Source of the DNA: Chaetomium olivaceum
Lineage: Eukaryota; Ascomycota; Sordariomycetes; Sordariales; Chaetomiaceae
Reading direction: 5' to 3'
Assembly: GCA_039881045.1 (NCBI GenBank)
Contig: JAYWVB010000043.1
Location: forward strand, 62,001 to 126,000
DNA length: 64,000 bases
A program made the translations under genes and the position numbers. The first letter of the stretch is position 1. Every line of letters starts with the position of its first letter. The notes under the pieces were generated by a model. The model did no database searches. It was given only the letters and a program-made list of their open reading frames with translations, and was not told where the DNA came from. This document shows, in pieces, positions 54,278 through 64,000 of this stretch.

Positions 54278-56172
54278 ATGACGCTCTGGGAGGTGTTTCT
54301 CGAAGGGCCCGGTAGCCACGGGGGCATTCTTGTTTTGGCACTGCCCCTTGCTCTTCTGGCTTCTCTTCTTCTCAAACTCCTCGGCACTGTGGCCTTGTTT
54401 CGCCCCATCGTCAAGGTTTGACAAGCACTTCCCTACCTATATGGTATCAATCCGCTAAGCTGTAACGTGAAGGGCCTTCCATCTGCGCCCTTCAAGCTAC
54501 CGAATGGACAGGGAAGTGAGAAGTTTTTTGACGGCAGGCGTAGCGCTCAGAAATGGCGATGGAAATATGGTTCAATATACAGCATTTGGTCAGGGTTCAA
54601 GCGCGAAATGTGAGCATGCAAGCTGCTACAGTATACTTGCACGAAATTTGTGTTAATGGCTTGGCAGTGTTCTCACCAAAACCTGAGCATGTGAAAGCGT
54701 TCTACAAGGACTCCCACATGCACATCAAAGCCACCGACAACAACGCGGGTTGGCTGTTTGGCGAACTACTCGGCCAATGTGTGGGCGTGGTCAGCCAGCA
54801 AGAATGGCGGAGGGTGAGGAAACCATTCGAAAGCCACTTCACTCGGTCCGCTTCCATGGACCGAATTGGATCCTTGATCACAGAGGCTGCGGGATTTCTC
54901 AACTCGTTTCATGTCGACAACAGCAGTCGAGGCCAGCACATCGTCATCCATGCAGCCGATGATCTCAAGTACTGCCCCTTCTTCATGGTTGCAAGCATCT
55001 TCTTTGGAGAGCTCACGGCCGAGATGAGAACAGAACTGGCCGCCATTGGTCCGCCCAGGGAGGCCCTTTTCCGAGACACGTTTTTAGGTGGCATCAGCAG
55101 ATACGCGATTGGAAAGTACCTCCCTGGCTCAGCAGTGCCACGTCTCCGGGAGTTCCAGCAGCGCTGGGACGGGCTTGTCAGGCGGGCCTGCAGAGAGGCT
55201 CGTGCAGGGATGCAGAAGGGGGCGGCAATCCTTGACCTGTGGAAAGCTTTGGAGGATGGAAATCTGTCAATGAAAGAGGTAGGTTGATATGTGGCCAAGA
55301 TGGGGACAATGCTAACCACGTTTTTGGTAGCTTCTTCAAACCTTGGACGAATCACTGTTTGCAAATCTGGACGTTACAGCCAATGCCACGGCATGGACTG
55401 TCATCCGGATTGCCCAACACCCGGACGTCCAGGAAGACCTGCGGCGGGAGTTGCATACTTATACGCAGACAAAGGGCTCATATGAAGACTATCTTTGCCG
55501 GGAGGAAACGTTGCTGGCGGCATGCATTCTTGAAGTATCTCGACTGCATCCAATACTTCGTAAGCGTGGCTTTATAATTACTCTTTCTTCCTATCTTCAA
55601 TCCGGCTACTCACATCTGGGAACAGCATTCTCGAATCCGGAATCTTCACCTCTGGAGAAGACGGTTGGTGGCTATGTAATTCCCAAATATGTAGGTTCAA
55701 TTACTGTCCAAAACAGAGGAATGGGCAGTTGGCTGAAACAATCTTCAATGATCAGACTGATGTGATCGTCGACGCCTACGCCATCAACGTGGACAATCCC
55801 TACTGGGAAAGCCCTCTCAAGTTTGATCCGTCCAGACATCTTGGAAAGAAAGATAATCAGGTACTGTGCTTTCTTGGGCTCGCGGAAAATCTTTAGTCAC
55901 TGACCGTTTCAACGTTCAAAACGCAGGCCCGACGGTACAACATGTGGCGGTTTGGATTCGGCCCCCGCCAGTGTTTGGGCAAGAATGTAGCCGACCTCAT
56001 CTTGCGCGTTATTGTTGCCGAGCTCCTACAGCGTTACCAGCTCGAGATGGCCGAGAATGAAGGAAAAGAGGGTGTTGAACTCCAGGCTGACAGCTGGATT
56101 GGGTTGCCGGACGGGAGAGTGAAGCTGACGCCACTCGGCCAGAATGGCGATGCGTGCGGTTCCATAGTGTAA
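54278..56172 (+). CDS. gliC: Cytochrome P450, GliC type, one frameshift
   Basis: Proposed to hydroxylate the diketopiperazine alpha-carbons before glutathione addition. Exon models: 54278-54415, 54473-54609, 54668-55278, 55331-55559, 55626-55690, 55756-55860, 55927-56172. N-terminal membrane anchor GILVLALPLALLASLLLKLL. I-helix reads FANLDVTANATAW, the non-canonical form seen in GliC-like P450s, instead of AGxDTT. ExxR is read in EVSRLHP and the heme loop is FGFGPRQCLGKN. The frame shifts by +1 in an A run at 54678-54681, a few bases into exon 3; all other junctions keep frame. About 500 residues. Confidence 0.9.
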
Positions 56173-56486
56173 TTTAGTCAAACTGTTTCCAACAGAGTGT
56201 AAATTGCTCGTCACTACCTAGTTTAACAACATGGGCCTTGATTTATGCAAATGACGTTCGAAAGCTTTGGACTGGGCAAGGCGGGGAGAATTGATAGGGG
56301 CCCAGAAGATTGATGCGGACAAATGAGAAGGAAGGCAATAGTTTTATTTTAGGCCATAAATTTTAAAATACGGTGTCTTATTGGAATGTTGACTGGACTT
56401 CAGGTGGATGTGGTACGTATTATGAACAAGACACGACGAGAGGTGTCGATCACGGATCTGTTAAAGACCACAAGAAGGAACCTCTT
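56173..56486. other. Convergent 3' region
   Basis: Short AT-rich space between the 3' ends of the GliC-type and GliI-type genes; nothing recognised. Confidence 0.5.
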
Positions 56487-58031
56487 TCACTTCTCACTTT
56501 TCAACCCGACCATCCGCAACCCCCGACATGCCAATACTGAAAATGCCGCCGTCAACAGCTTCCTCCTCCTTGAGCCACCATCATGAGGACGGCCACCAAA
56601 CCTAAACCGCTCCGCATACCCCACCGTCTCCTCAATCCTCCGCAACGCCTCCACAAACACCTGCTCCGGCACAGCAAAGATAAGCCTAAACCAGCCGACC
56701 TGCTCGGCGGCATAGTCGGCGCCGCTCCCGATGAGCACGCCGCGTTCGGCACAGCGCCGGACAAAGTCCTCCTCCTCATCCCAGCTCTCGCAGCCGTGCG
56801 GGCAGAGCCGAAGCCAGATGTAGAGACCTGCCACGGGCTTGTAGTACGTTATGCCGTGGAACTCGGCGAACTGGGTGGCGATGAGAGCAGCGCGGCGCAG
56901 GCGGCGGATGTTGAGGTCCACGAGTGTGCTGAGCTGGGTTATGTTACCCAGGAGGGGTGCCGCCATGACGGCGGTTGGGGTGCTGAGTTTGGCGTTGTTG
57001 AGGATGGCTTGTGACATGCGAAGATCTTTGTTGTGCTGGGTGATGAGACATCCCTGTAGTTCACATTGATCAGTAGATGTCCGTTTAGGTGAAAGGAGGA
57101 TTAATGTCAAGTGCGTACCAATCTGAGACCGCTGCAACCGAAATCTTTGCTAATGCTGTACAAAACGTGAACCCTGGACCCGTCGACACCCAGCCCTTTC
57201 AGTTCTCTGGACAGGACAGAGACGAAACGATCTGACCCGGATTCGAGAGCCTTGCCGCCATGTCGGAACGACCCAACCGACTCTTGGGAACTTCCAAACG
57301 TCGAGAGCGCATAGATCTCGTCCGAGAGGAAGTGTATATCGGTCTCCTCGCAATACTGAAGCAAAGCATCGATCACCGCGGTTGTGTAAATATGTCCATG
57401 TGGGTTGTGGGGGTTGCAAAACAGGAGGCCCCTGATTCTGGTGCCGCCTGCTTCGGCCTCAGTCGCAGCTGTCCGATATGCTGCTACGACTGCTTGGGCA
57501 TCATCCATCTGGTGCGAAGGTACATTGACAGGGATTAGTCGCACGCCGTTGCGCAACACTGCGAATACCTCGAAGCTCCCTACTCAGACGGTCAGTAGCC
57601 GTATTGCACCCGAGCCAGGCCCAACAACTCGCTTGGTACGCACCCCACATCGGACTGGCCAGGAGTAGGCCATCACCATCATCGCAGATATCGTGAATCC
57701 AGGTGTCGAGTATAGCACTGCATCCTGGACCCGTCACGATATGTTCAGGCCTGACGGGCACCCTGGGTGAGAAAAAGTGGTTGAAGAATGCGGACAGGGC
57801 GCCCAGCAGTTCTGGAGTTCCTCCCAATCCACCAGAATACGACAGATGCTCCGCCGCGAGAAGGGACTGGGCGTTTTGCTTGAGTAGCGGAAGAATTTCT
57901 GGCCGGATCAGCCAGTTCTCAGCCGTTGCAAGATCAAGGTTGGAGGAGGACTTGGATGCCTGGCGGGAAAGGGGTCGCCTGAACTGTTCCAAAAACCAAG
58001 CATTATTCTTTCTAGCGCGTGAAGAGAGCAT
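56487..58031 (-). CDS. gliI: PLP-dependent C-S lyase of the ACC-synthase/aminotransferase family, GliI type
   Basis: Cleaves the C-S bonds of the trimmed cysteinyl adducts to leave the dithiol. Exons 58031-57644, 57580-57119 and 57053-56487, introns 63 and 65 bp, frame kept throughout. Class-I aminotransferase features: AENWLIRPE near the N terminus, GLGGTPELLGALSAFF, CNPHNPHGHIY (NPxNPxG), FLSDEIYALS with the PLP-ring Asp, and the Schiff-base Lys in YSISKDFGCSGLRLG; the C-terminal carboxylate-binding Arg is probably in QVGWFRLIFA. About 471 residues, complete. Lies 106 bp from the facing GliC-type coding end when UTR-sized space is ignored, i.e. convergent neighbours. Confidence 0.93.
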
Positions 58032-58472
58032 TGTGTGTTGTGGAGAGTGCTAATCTGGAGACGAGGCCTGACCAGCGCCGTCGAACTGGCATGTTCTAAC
58101 AGCTCTAGTCTCGAGCGATGGCCTCCCGCATGACCTCGGCGACTTTTAGGCGTCCATTTGTCAGCCTACATGCAGTTCTAACACTTCGTAATGATTTTCT
58201 AGCCGCCCGTTCGTTCGTGAGCGTTAATTGCCGCGAGCAAGACACTCAGCCTTTCTCGGTAACCGGGCGGCGAAACCACTCATCGCCGACTGGAACAATG
58301 CCGGGAAACCGGGGCCCCACCCCGGCGGCCGAATACAGGAGGCCGGTCCAATGTTTATGATGAATAAATGGTCTTCCTTCTCAGAGTTTGGTTTTCTAAC
58401 TTGGTTGTTGACTGACACATCTTTTACGAGGACAACACTGTTTAATCCAACATCATTTGCACTGCCGGAATC
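58032..58472. promoter_or_regulatory. Bidirectional promoter of gliI-type and gliN-type genes
   Basis: 441 bp between divergent starts, with a one-mismatch operator TCGGTAACCGG at 58256-58266. No gene. Confidence 0.55.
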
Positions 58473-59535
58473 ATGACCCCAAGCAACGGAGACCACCGCG
58501 GGCCTGCCCCGGATGCCAATGCTTCAAGTTACCCCGAATACAAGCTTGGGCACACCGCCAAGGAGGTCGAACGCATGAGGAACCAGCATGAGTGGATCAA
58601 GGGCTCCTTCGGTGGCCTGATCAAGGCCCCAATCGACTACTTCAAGCAAGGTCAAAAGATCTTGGACTCGGCGACGGCAGACGGTGAGCTGGCTCGAATG
58701 ATATTTCTCTTCCCCTGTCCATATCGTTAATTTTGTTTTGTAACAGGCACCTGGCTCTTCGACATCAGCACTCTCTTCCCGCCCGAGACCGAAATGGTTG
58801 GGTTCGATGTCGCGTGAGTTCCAAAGGCAAGCCCTTACTTTGCAAACCGGTGCTGATGGTGTTGATGCTGGGATCAGACCTGAACTTTATCGGTCCCCTG
58901 ATGACCTTCCCGCCAACGTCAAGCTGGTCCCTGGCGATCTGACCAAGGACCTCCCCGCCGAATGGAACCAGAACTTCGACCTTGTCCACCAGCGATTCAT
59001 CTGCCCCGCCTTCCCCGGCGCCACCGTGAAAGAGTTTATCGGCAAATTGATGGCGTGCGTAAAGCCGGGCGGCTGGATCCAGCTGGTCGAGCCGGCTGCG
59101 GACGAGAACGTGGCGGGCCCGGATGCCGCTGGCTTCGCCGTGTTGCATCGGCTTGCGGCCATGTTCATGGGATCCCCGAATCCGAAGGATGCTATCGTCG
59201 AGGCGCTGAAGGAAGGTGGATTCATCAACGTGAACATCGAGTCTTTGGACATTGTGGTGGGAGTATACCAAAGCAACAAGGAGCTGGATGCCCGCGGCCG
59301 AAAGAACATGCGTGCCGTGATAAGGAACATGATCCAGATGGTCGAGTACGTACCCCAAGCCCAGTTCTTCATGTCTATTAAGGCCAGCGCTAACTTTAAG
59401 TCGCGGTGCAGTCTCAAGGCACTGGGCGAGAAGGAGACGGACAAGGACACTATCCTGGCTCGCTTCGATGCCGATATGGAGAAATATCGTTGTGGAATGA
59501 GACACACGATCATCTGGGCCCAGAGGCCCGAGTAG
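58473..59535 (+). CDS. gliN: SAM-dependent methyltransferase, candidate GliN/SirN type
   Basis: Exons 58473-58683, 58747-58813 and 58878-59535, frame kept, about 311 residues, complete. LaeA/UMTA-like class-I methyltransferase: N-terminal helix YKLGHTAKEVERMRNQHEW, SAM-binding region ILDSATAD-GTWLFDI across the first intron with the acidic VGFDVA strand end, NFDLVHQRF motif, and post-II segment KPGGWIQLVEP. ETP clusters carry a methyltransferase of this class next to the core genes (N-methylation in gliotoxin by GliN). Right-most gene of the cluster; shares a promoter with the C-S lyase. Which atom is methylated here is unknown. Confidence 0.85.
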
Positions 59536-61988
59536 GTACCGGGTATATGGCTGATCTGTAGCTGCTGTCTCGCCTAGAAATCGTTTAATTGATTGACGTC
59601 CGCAATGCCGTGGTATCTTTTTGTGTGAATAATGCTACGTGGGTTGGCCCAGATTCGTTGTCTGAGTGGCTGACTGAGTCGGCCTCACCGGTGAGTCGGT
59701 GACCGAAGGCTCCTTTGCGTCTTGATGCGAAACCTTGGGAACACAGGCTGCCAGTGCCTAGACATCTTGTACCGCATCTTGTCCCATGTCAACAAAATGG
59801 GCGCAGCGGCAAACGAGACTCGGGCGTGTTGGTATCTTTGTCCTCGTAGTCTGGGTGGTTAATTGATTCGAATGGATCTCGCGTCCGGGAATTTTGGCGG
59901 TGCATCGCGGGCGAGAGCCTCCCAGTGGCTCCTATGCGCCGAGACATTTCAGGCGTCAAGACACCCGAAAATGGCGGCCCCGCCCTGCCAAATTCGGCGG
60001 CTAGAACAGCAAGTTCTCCATTTTTAAATGTGTTGGTTGTCTCGGATATCCGGAACCTGATGCCCTCCATAACGCAGAAGTCCCCGCCTAGCCGATAAGG
60101 TATGTATAAGAGAGAATTAGAATGTCACGTTGGAAGTACCGTATGATAGCCATATCAGGCCAAATTCTTTTGCTTCGGATTACTGATGTCCGTTTTGCTG
60201 TGCTAACGTCACATGAATACTTCGCGTTCTAAATGTCGTGGTATAATGACTAAGACGACATTTACTCTTGGCGGTGGTAGTTTGGAATACGGCGTAGGGG
60301 TTAGACGCTCGGAAATTGATAATTATCCAAAGGGGAAGGGGGGAGCCGATGAGATGTCTCATCCCAACAGCCAGACCGGTCGAGTTTTATAATAATGCCC
60401 TAGTGTCCTAGTCATACTCTCCTTAGTTTTATCTAGGGCATCCTCGGTCAGGTGACAAGGGTTGCGTTTAACAAACAACGCTTGATGTCCACCGAGACTA
60501 GCAATATTAGCTTGGACTAGTGGAAGGCTGACCCGCTCGTTACGCTCTGTATACTGGGTTGAACTATGTTTGGGTTGAGTCGATACGGAAATGGATTTGG
60601 GATCGAGTCAGCCTCCCAGATCACCTTAGAGGTATCACAAGGTTGTCCCACTGTACCTGAGTTCCGCTCCCTGTGCCGAGATGATCGAATTCCTCACTTT
60701 TGGGCGGCATAAGTATCACTATCGGGGATAGGTTGCCCCCATCAATGTTGTCGTTGATACCCTTCGTAATTCAGTCTCAACCGACTTTCCTATGGGCGGC
60801 TTGTATCCGCTGTACGGGTAGACTTCTTGTACACACTCCGCACACCGCACGTACACACAATCACATACCACACCGCAGCAGACATCTCATTCTTCTAGGA
60901 TTGCTGGCCTTAGATCTAGAGAATAAGGGGTTCATACCTAATTTAGGGCAAATCTGGAGTTCTTTTTTTGAGAACCTAACCTAAGATGGAGGAGTTAATT
61001 TTCTAGTATCACCCTTCCGGCGTTTCAACTTGACTATACATTCCCGAGTTTTATCGACTTATCAGATAGAGTGTGTCAAACACTGAAAATAAACTGACGA
61101 TGTTGGACTGGGACCATGTAAACCTCAACTTGACGGGTCGATAAGGCCTTTTTACATACCTACTAGCAAACCCATTACTGTTATCACCGCGTGATAGCTA
61201 GTCTAGCAGCATAAAAGTAACAACGAGCTGAAAGTGCTGGTAGAATAAGGGAATGGTCGAGGGTTAGTATAAGGAAGTGCAAGTTACAAAGCGCTTCATA
61301 ACCATGGGGATGGCTGCGTACGTCACGCGATGCCATGGTTATCCACACGCCTTACCATGCATGTCTTGGGCCGCCAGAAAAGAGTCTCGAACCCTCCGGG
61401 TCATCTCCGGTATGAAACGACGTGCCTAAGACCTAACGTTTGAACTAACTCATTCCCCAGCGTGAAACAGTGATGGTTGTAAGTCCGAGTCGATACATAG
61501 TCAGGGGCTACCTGAATAAAGCCGAAGATATAGTATGGTTGTTTGAGGCTAGACTCGCACCGCATCGATTCGCTTACACCGTGTAACCCAAATCACGCTG
61601 GCAAACGAGACTAACTTCGAAGCCTGGTTCTCTATCATAGTATATCTAAAAAATACTACAGTCTATTTTCTAGGTCCTGCTCGGTGCTTCCTACTATATC
61701 CACTTGAACAGCACCGACATAATGTTACCACTACCGTCTCATATGTGCGGAATGGCATTAGGTCAGGCCGACGTCATCGTGCTTCAAACAGTAAGGGCTG
61801 TGGGTTTGGGTGTTGGGGGCTCCCATTTCGTAAGCAGTTCTACTAACTGTGAAGATTACCAAGAGAGGGAAGAGGGAGTAAAGAATAGGGGCGAGATAAA
61901 CAACGTTGTTGACGGGACAACTGGGCTTTGGTTGAGCGAGCTTACCATATAAAGAAGTACTTTTGTTCTCTATTGTCAACGAATCAAA
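59536..61988. other. AT-rich gene desert at the right edge of the cluster
   Basis: About 2.4 kb with no coding feature recognised. From about 60.1 kb onward it is visibly TA-rich with many stops, consistent with RIP-decayed repeats; I see no terminal repeats or transposase remnant clear enough to name. Confidence 0.55.
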
Positions 61989-62092
61989 GGGAGCTTGGCT
62001 CAGTTGGAAGAGCGCAGGTCTCATACTACTGTATGATTCGGTGGCAAATCGAAAATATCCTGAGGTCGTGAGTTCGAGCCTCACAGTTCCCA
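61989..62092 (+). tRNA. tRNA-Met(CAT), elongator, with intron
   Basis: Acceptor GGGAGCT/AGTTCCC with discriminator A at 62092, D arm GCTC..GAGC, anticodon loop CTCATA-A split by an intron of about 31 nt after A37 (CTACTGTATG.. to ..AAAT), T arm GTGAG-TTCGAGC-CTCAC. The T31/T39 mismatch also occurs in yeast elongator tRNA-Met. The A-box TGGCTCAGTTGG and B-box GTTCGAGCC are intact. Confidence 0.9.
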
Positions 62093-62338
62093 TTTCTTTT
62101 GCACTGATTTACATCTTTGAAACATACGAAACTAACAAGACTTTTTAGAATTTTGCGTCGGAATGAAGGGAGGCTGTAGGGTTGCTGTTACTTGGGACAC
62201 TTTGCGACGGTCACAGCAGCACAGGGAGAGGGAGGTACATTTATGCCCCAACACCTTCCTTGGTCTCTTGAGGTTCGCTTGTCTATTGCATTCTGCTAAC
62301 CTTCCGCTAAGCGGCCGGCTTCTTCTCATACACGGACA

Positions 62339-63928
62339 TTACAGATACAATCCCTCCGGTTCACCCTCCTGCTTCGTGCGTAGCACCCGCTCACGGGCGG
62401 CGCGGAAGTCGGCCATCTGCACACGCATGCGGCGCTCCCGGAGAGCCATAAGACCGGCTTCGGAGCAGATGGCCTTGATGTCGGCGCCGGATAGGTCGTC
62501 CTTCTGGGCGATGAACTCCTCCAGGTCGACGTCCTCGTTGAGCGACATCTTGCTCGTGTGCAGCGTAAAGATCTTGCGTTTGGTGTTCTGGTCGGGATTC
62601 TCGAACAGGATCTTGCGGTCGATACGACCTGGTCGGATGAGGGCCGGATCAAGCGTCTCGATTTTGTTGGTGGCCATGATAACCTTCACGTCACCGCGGT
62701 CGTCGAAGCCGTCAAGCTGGTTGAGCAGTTCCAGCATGGTCCGCTGCACTTCGCGCTCACCACCCGACGTGGAGTCGTAACGTTTTGTGCCAATGGCGTC
62801 GATCTCGTCGATGAACACGATCGATGGGGCGTTCTCAGCGGCAACCTATGAAGTGTGTTAGCGCAAAGCTTGCAGTGAATATTTTGGCGAAGCCCTACCT
62901 GGAACAACTGCCGGACCAACCGGGGACCATCACCGAGGTACTTCTGGATCAGTTCGCTTCCCACAATGCGCAAGAACGTGGCAGAGGTCTGGTTGGCCAC
63001 AGCCTTGGCAAGAGCGCGTCTTTCCGGTACCGGGAGCGCCGTAGAGGATGACTCCCTTGGGGGGCTTGATGCCCATCTCCTCGTATAACTCGGGATGCAA
63101 CAGAGGCAGCTCGACTGACTCCCGCACCTCCTGAATCTGTTGCTCCAAGCCACCGATATCCGCATATGACTCTGTGGGCGCCTTGTCTAGTTTCATGACG
63201 CTCACAAGCGGGTCTGTATCGTCTGTGAGAACGCCCACGATGCTGACCGTCTTGTGGTGCAGCAGTACGCTGGCGCCAGGCTCTAGCAGATCCTTGTCGA
63301 CGAAGCTCATGATACTGACGTAATACTCCGGCCCGGTTGTGCTGGAGACGATGGCGTGGTCGTCGTCGATCATCTCCTCGAGCGTGCCGACCCCCATCGG
63401 GCTGCCCCGCATGTCGTCAACACGGCTGCGCTCGTCGGCGACCCGGTCTGTGGACTCTAGCTCCGAAGCCGGCGCCGAGTTGTCCTTAACGGCCTTCGCT
63501 TTCCGAAGGCGCTCTTGATTCTCGACATATTCCTCCTCGAGTAGCAGGTGGTCGTGGATGCGCTGCATGCGCAACAGTCGGAGTTTGCATCGGCTCGTGG
63601 GGTAGACAGGAGGCATCTTTGCAGCGGCGCTAGTGCCGCCGGCCTTCTTCTTCTTACGACCAATGCGCGCGGTCGGCCTCGGGGGCGGCTCATACTTGGG
63701 CTTATCCTTCTGTTGGTGGCAAGGCTGGTCAGCAACGAACTCGGCAACGACTTGATTGACGATGGCAGATGGCCACCGCGATTCGCAGGATGCCGAACCT
63801 TCTTGTCCTTATCATTCTGTCCGTCTTTGCCCCCACCCATACCCCCGCCCATGCCGGATTGATTCTGGCCCTAGAAAGATCGTTAGAACCCATCCAGCAA
63901 CCATGCTCGACTCGGCGAACTGTACCAT
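62339..63928 (-). CDS. rpt2: 26S proteasome regulatory ATPase Rpt2 (subunit 4), one frameshift
   Basis: AAA+ subunit of the proteasome base. Exons: 63928-63926 (the ATG alone), 63870-63799, 63709-62899, 62845-62339. The first exon holds only the start codon, followed by GTACAG and a TTTCTAG acceptor. N-terminal Gly-rich MGQNQSGMGGG region (potential N-myristoylation glycine), coiled coil (DHLLLEEEYVENQERLRKAK), OB domain, Walker A GAPGTGKT, pore loop ELIQKYLGDG, Walker B FIDEIDAIG, second region of homology ATNKIETLDPALIRPGRIDR and the C-terminal HbYX tail LYL. Immediately after Walker A the frame shifts by +1 (about 63010-63022). Rpt2 is essential and single-copy, so this break is almost certainly an assembly error. 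Confidence 0.95.
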
Positions 63929-64000
63929 GGTGCCGGTGTGCGACCTCGGTCGGAGCGATGAGGCAAACGATCGCCCTTGGTGTTAGGGAATGTATTCACA

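Larger units (their letters stand above)
25731..59535. other. Epipolythiodioxopiperazine (ETP) biosynthetic gene cluster
   Basis: Thirteen loci span 33.8 kb and include counterparts of the shared ETP gene set: NRPS (P type), P450s (C type plus a second), PLP C-S lyase (I), dipeptidase (J), gamma-glutamyl cyclotransferase (K), glutathione S-transferase (G), O- and probable N-methyltransferases (M, N), dithiol oxidase (T), Zn2Cys6 regulator (Z) and an ABC exporter as in the sirodesmin cluster. The combination G+J+K+I+T is diagnostic for sulfur introduction through glutathione. The cluster is bounded left by a HET relic and AT-rich DNA and right by a 2.4-kb AT-rich desert before conserved genes. 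The product cannot be named from sequence alone. Confidence 0.93.

Overview
The window comes from a filamentous ascomycete, most likely a sordariomycete close to the Sordariales/Chaetomiaceae. This rests on many short GT-AG introns (about 50-90 bp), GC-rich coding sequence separated by AT-rich decayed stretches, a degraded HET-domain gene, and housekeeping genes of Neurospora type (grr1, aim18, uL13, rpt2). The species assignment is inference.

Layout. 1-6 kb: a small accessory group with a partial cyclase-family gene, a divergent Baeyer-Villiger monooxygenase and an MFS sugar-porter-type transporter. 6.9-7.3 kb: a 185-bp tandem duplication, each unit carrying an intron-containing tRNA-like gene. 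7.7-11 kb: a secreted GH35 beta-galactosidase. 12.2-23.2 kb: conserved genes (grr1 F-box/LRR, aim18, glutaredoxin, BAG/ubiquitin-like co-chaperone, ribosomal uL13). 23.2-25.7 kb: gene-poor DNA with a HET relic. 25.7-59.5 kb: a biosynthetic cluster. 59.5-62 kb: AT-rich gene desert. 62-64 kb: tRNA-Met(CAT) and proteasome ATPase rpt2.

The 25.7-59.5 kb block is the centrepiece: an epipolythiodioxopiperazine (ETP) cluster of the gliotoxin/sirodesmin/chaetocin type. It holds a two-module NRPS (A-T-C-A-T-C-T, GliP type), two P450s (one GliC type), glutathione S-transferase (GliG type), gamma-glutamyl cyclotransferase (GliK type), membrane dipeptidase (GliJ type), PLP C-S lyase of the ACC-synthase family (GliI type), dithiol oxidase (GliT type), two methyltransferases (GliM and GliN types), a Zn2Cys6/AflR-type regulator (GliZ type) and an MDR-type ABC exporter (SirA type). 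Together these supply diketopiperazine assembly, oxidation, glutathione addition and stepwise trimming, C-S cleavage, disulfide closure/self-protection, methylation, export and regulation. Three exact copies of the GliZ-type palindrome TCGGN3CCGA lie in cluster promoters. A zinc-finger-less second regulator fragment sits beside the ABC gene.

Many accessory genes carry one-base (or +2) frame breaks, often at homopolymers or short repeats, and the GST has an in-frame stop. Because the essential proteasome gene rpt2 has the same kind of break, most of these are probably assembly errors, but decay of the cluster cannot be excluded from this sequence alone. Exon coordinates were read by eye from splice signals and homology and should be treated as models.
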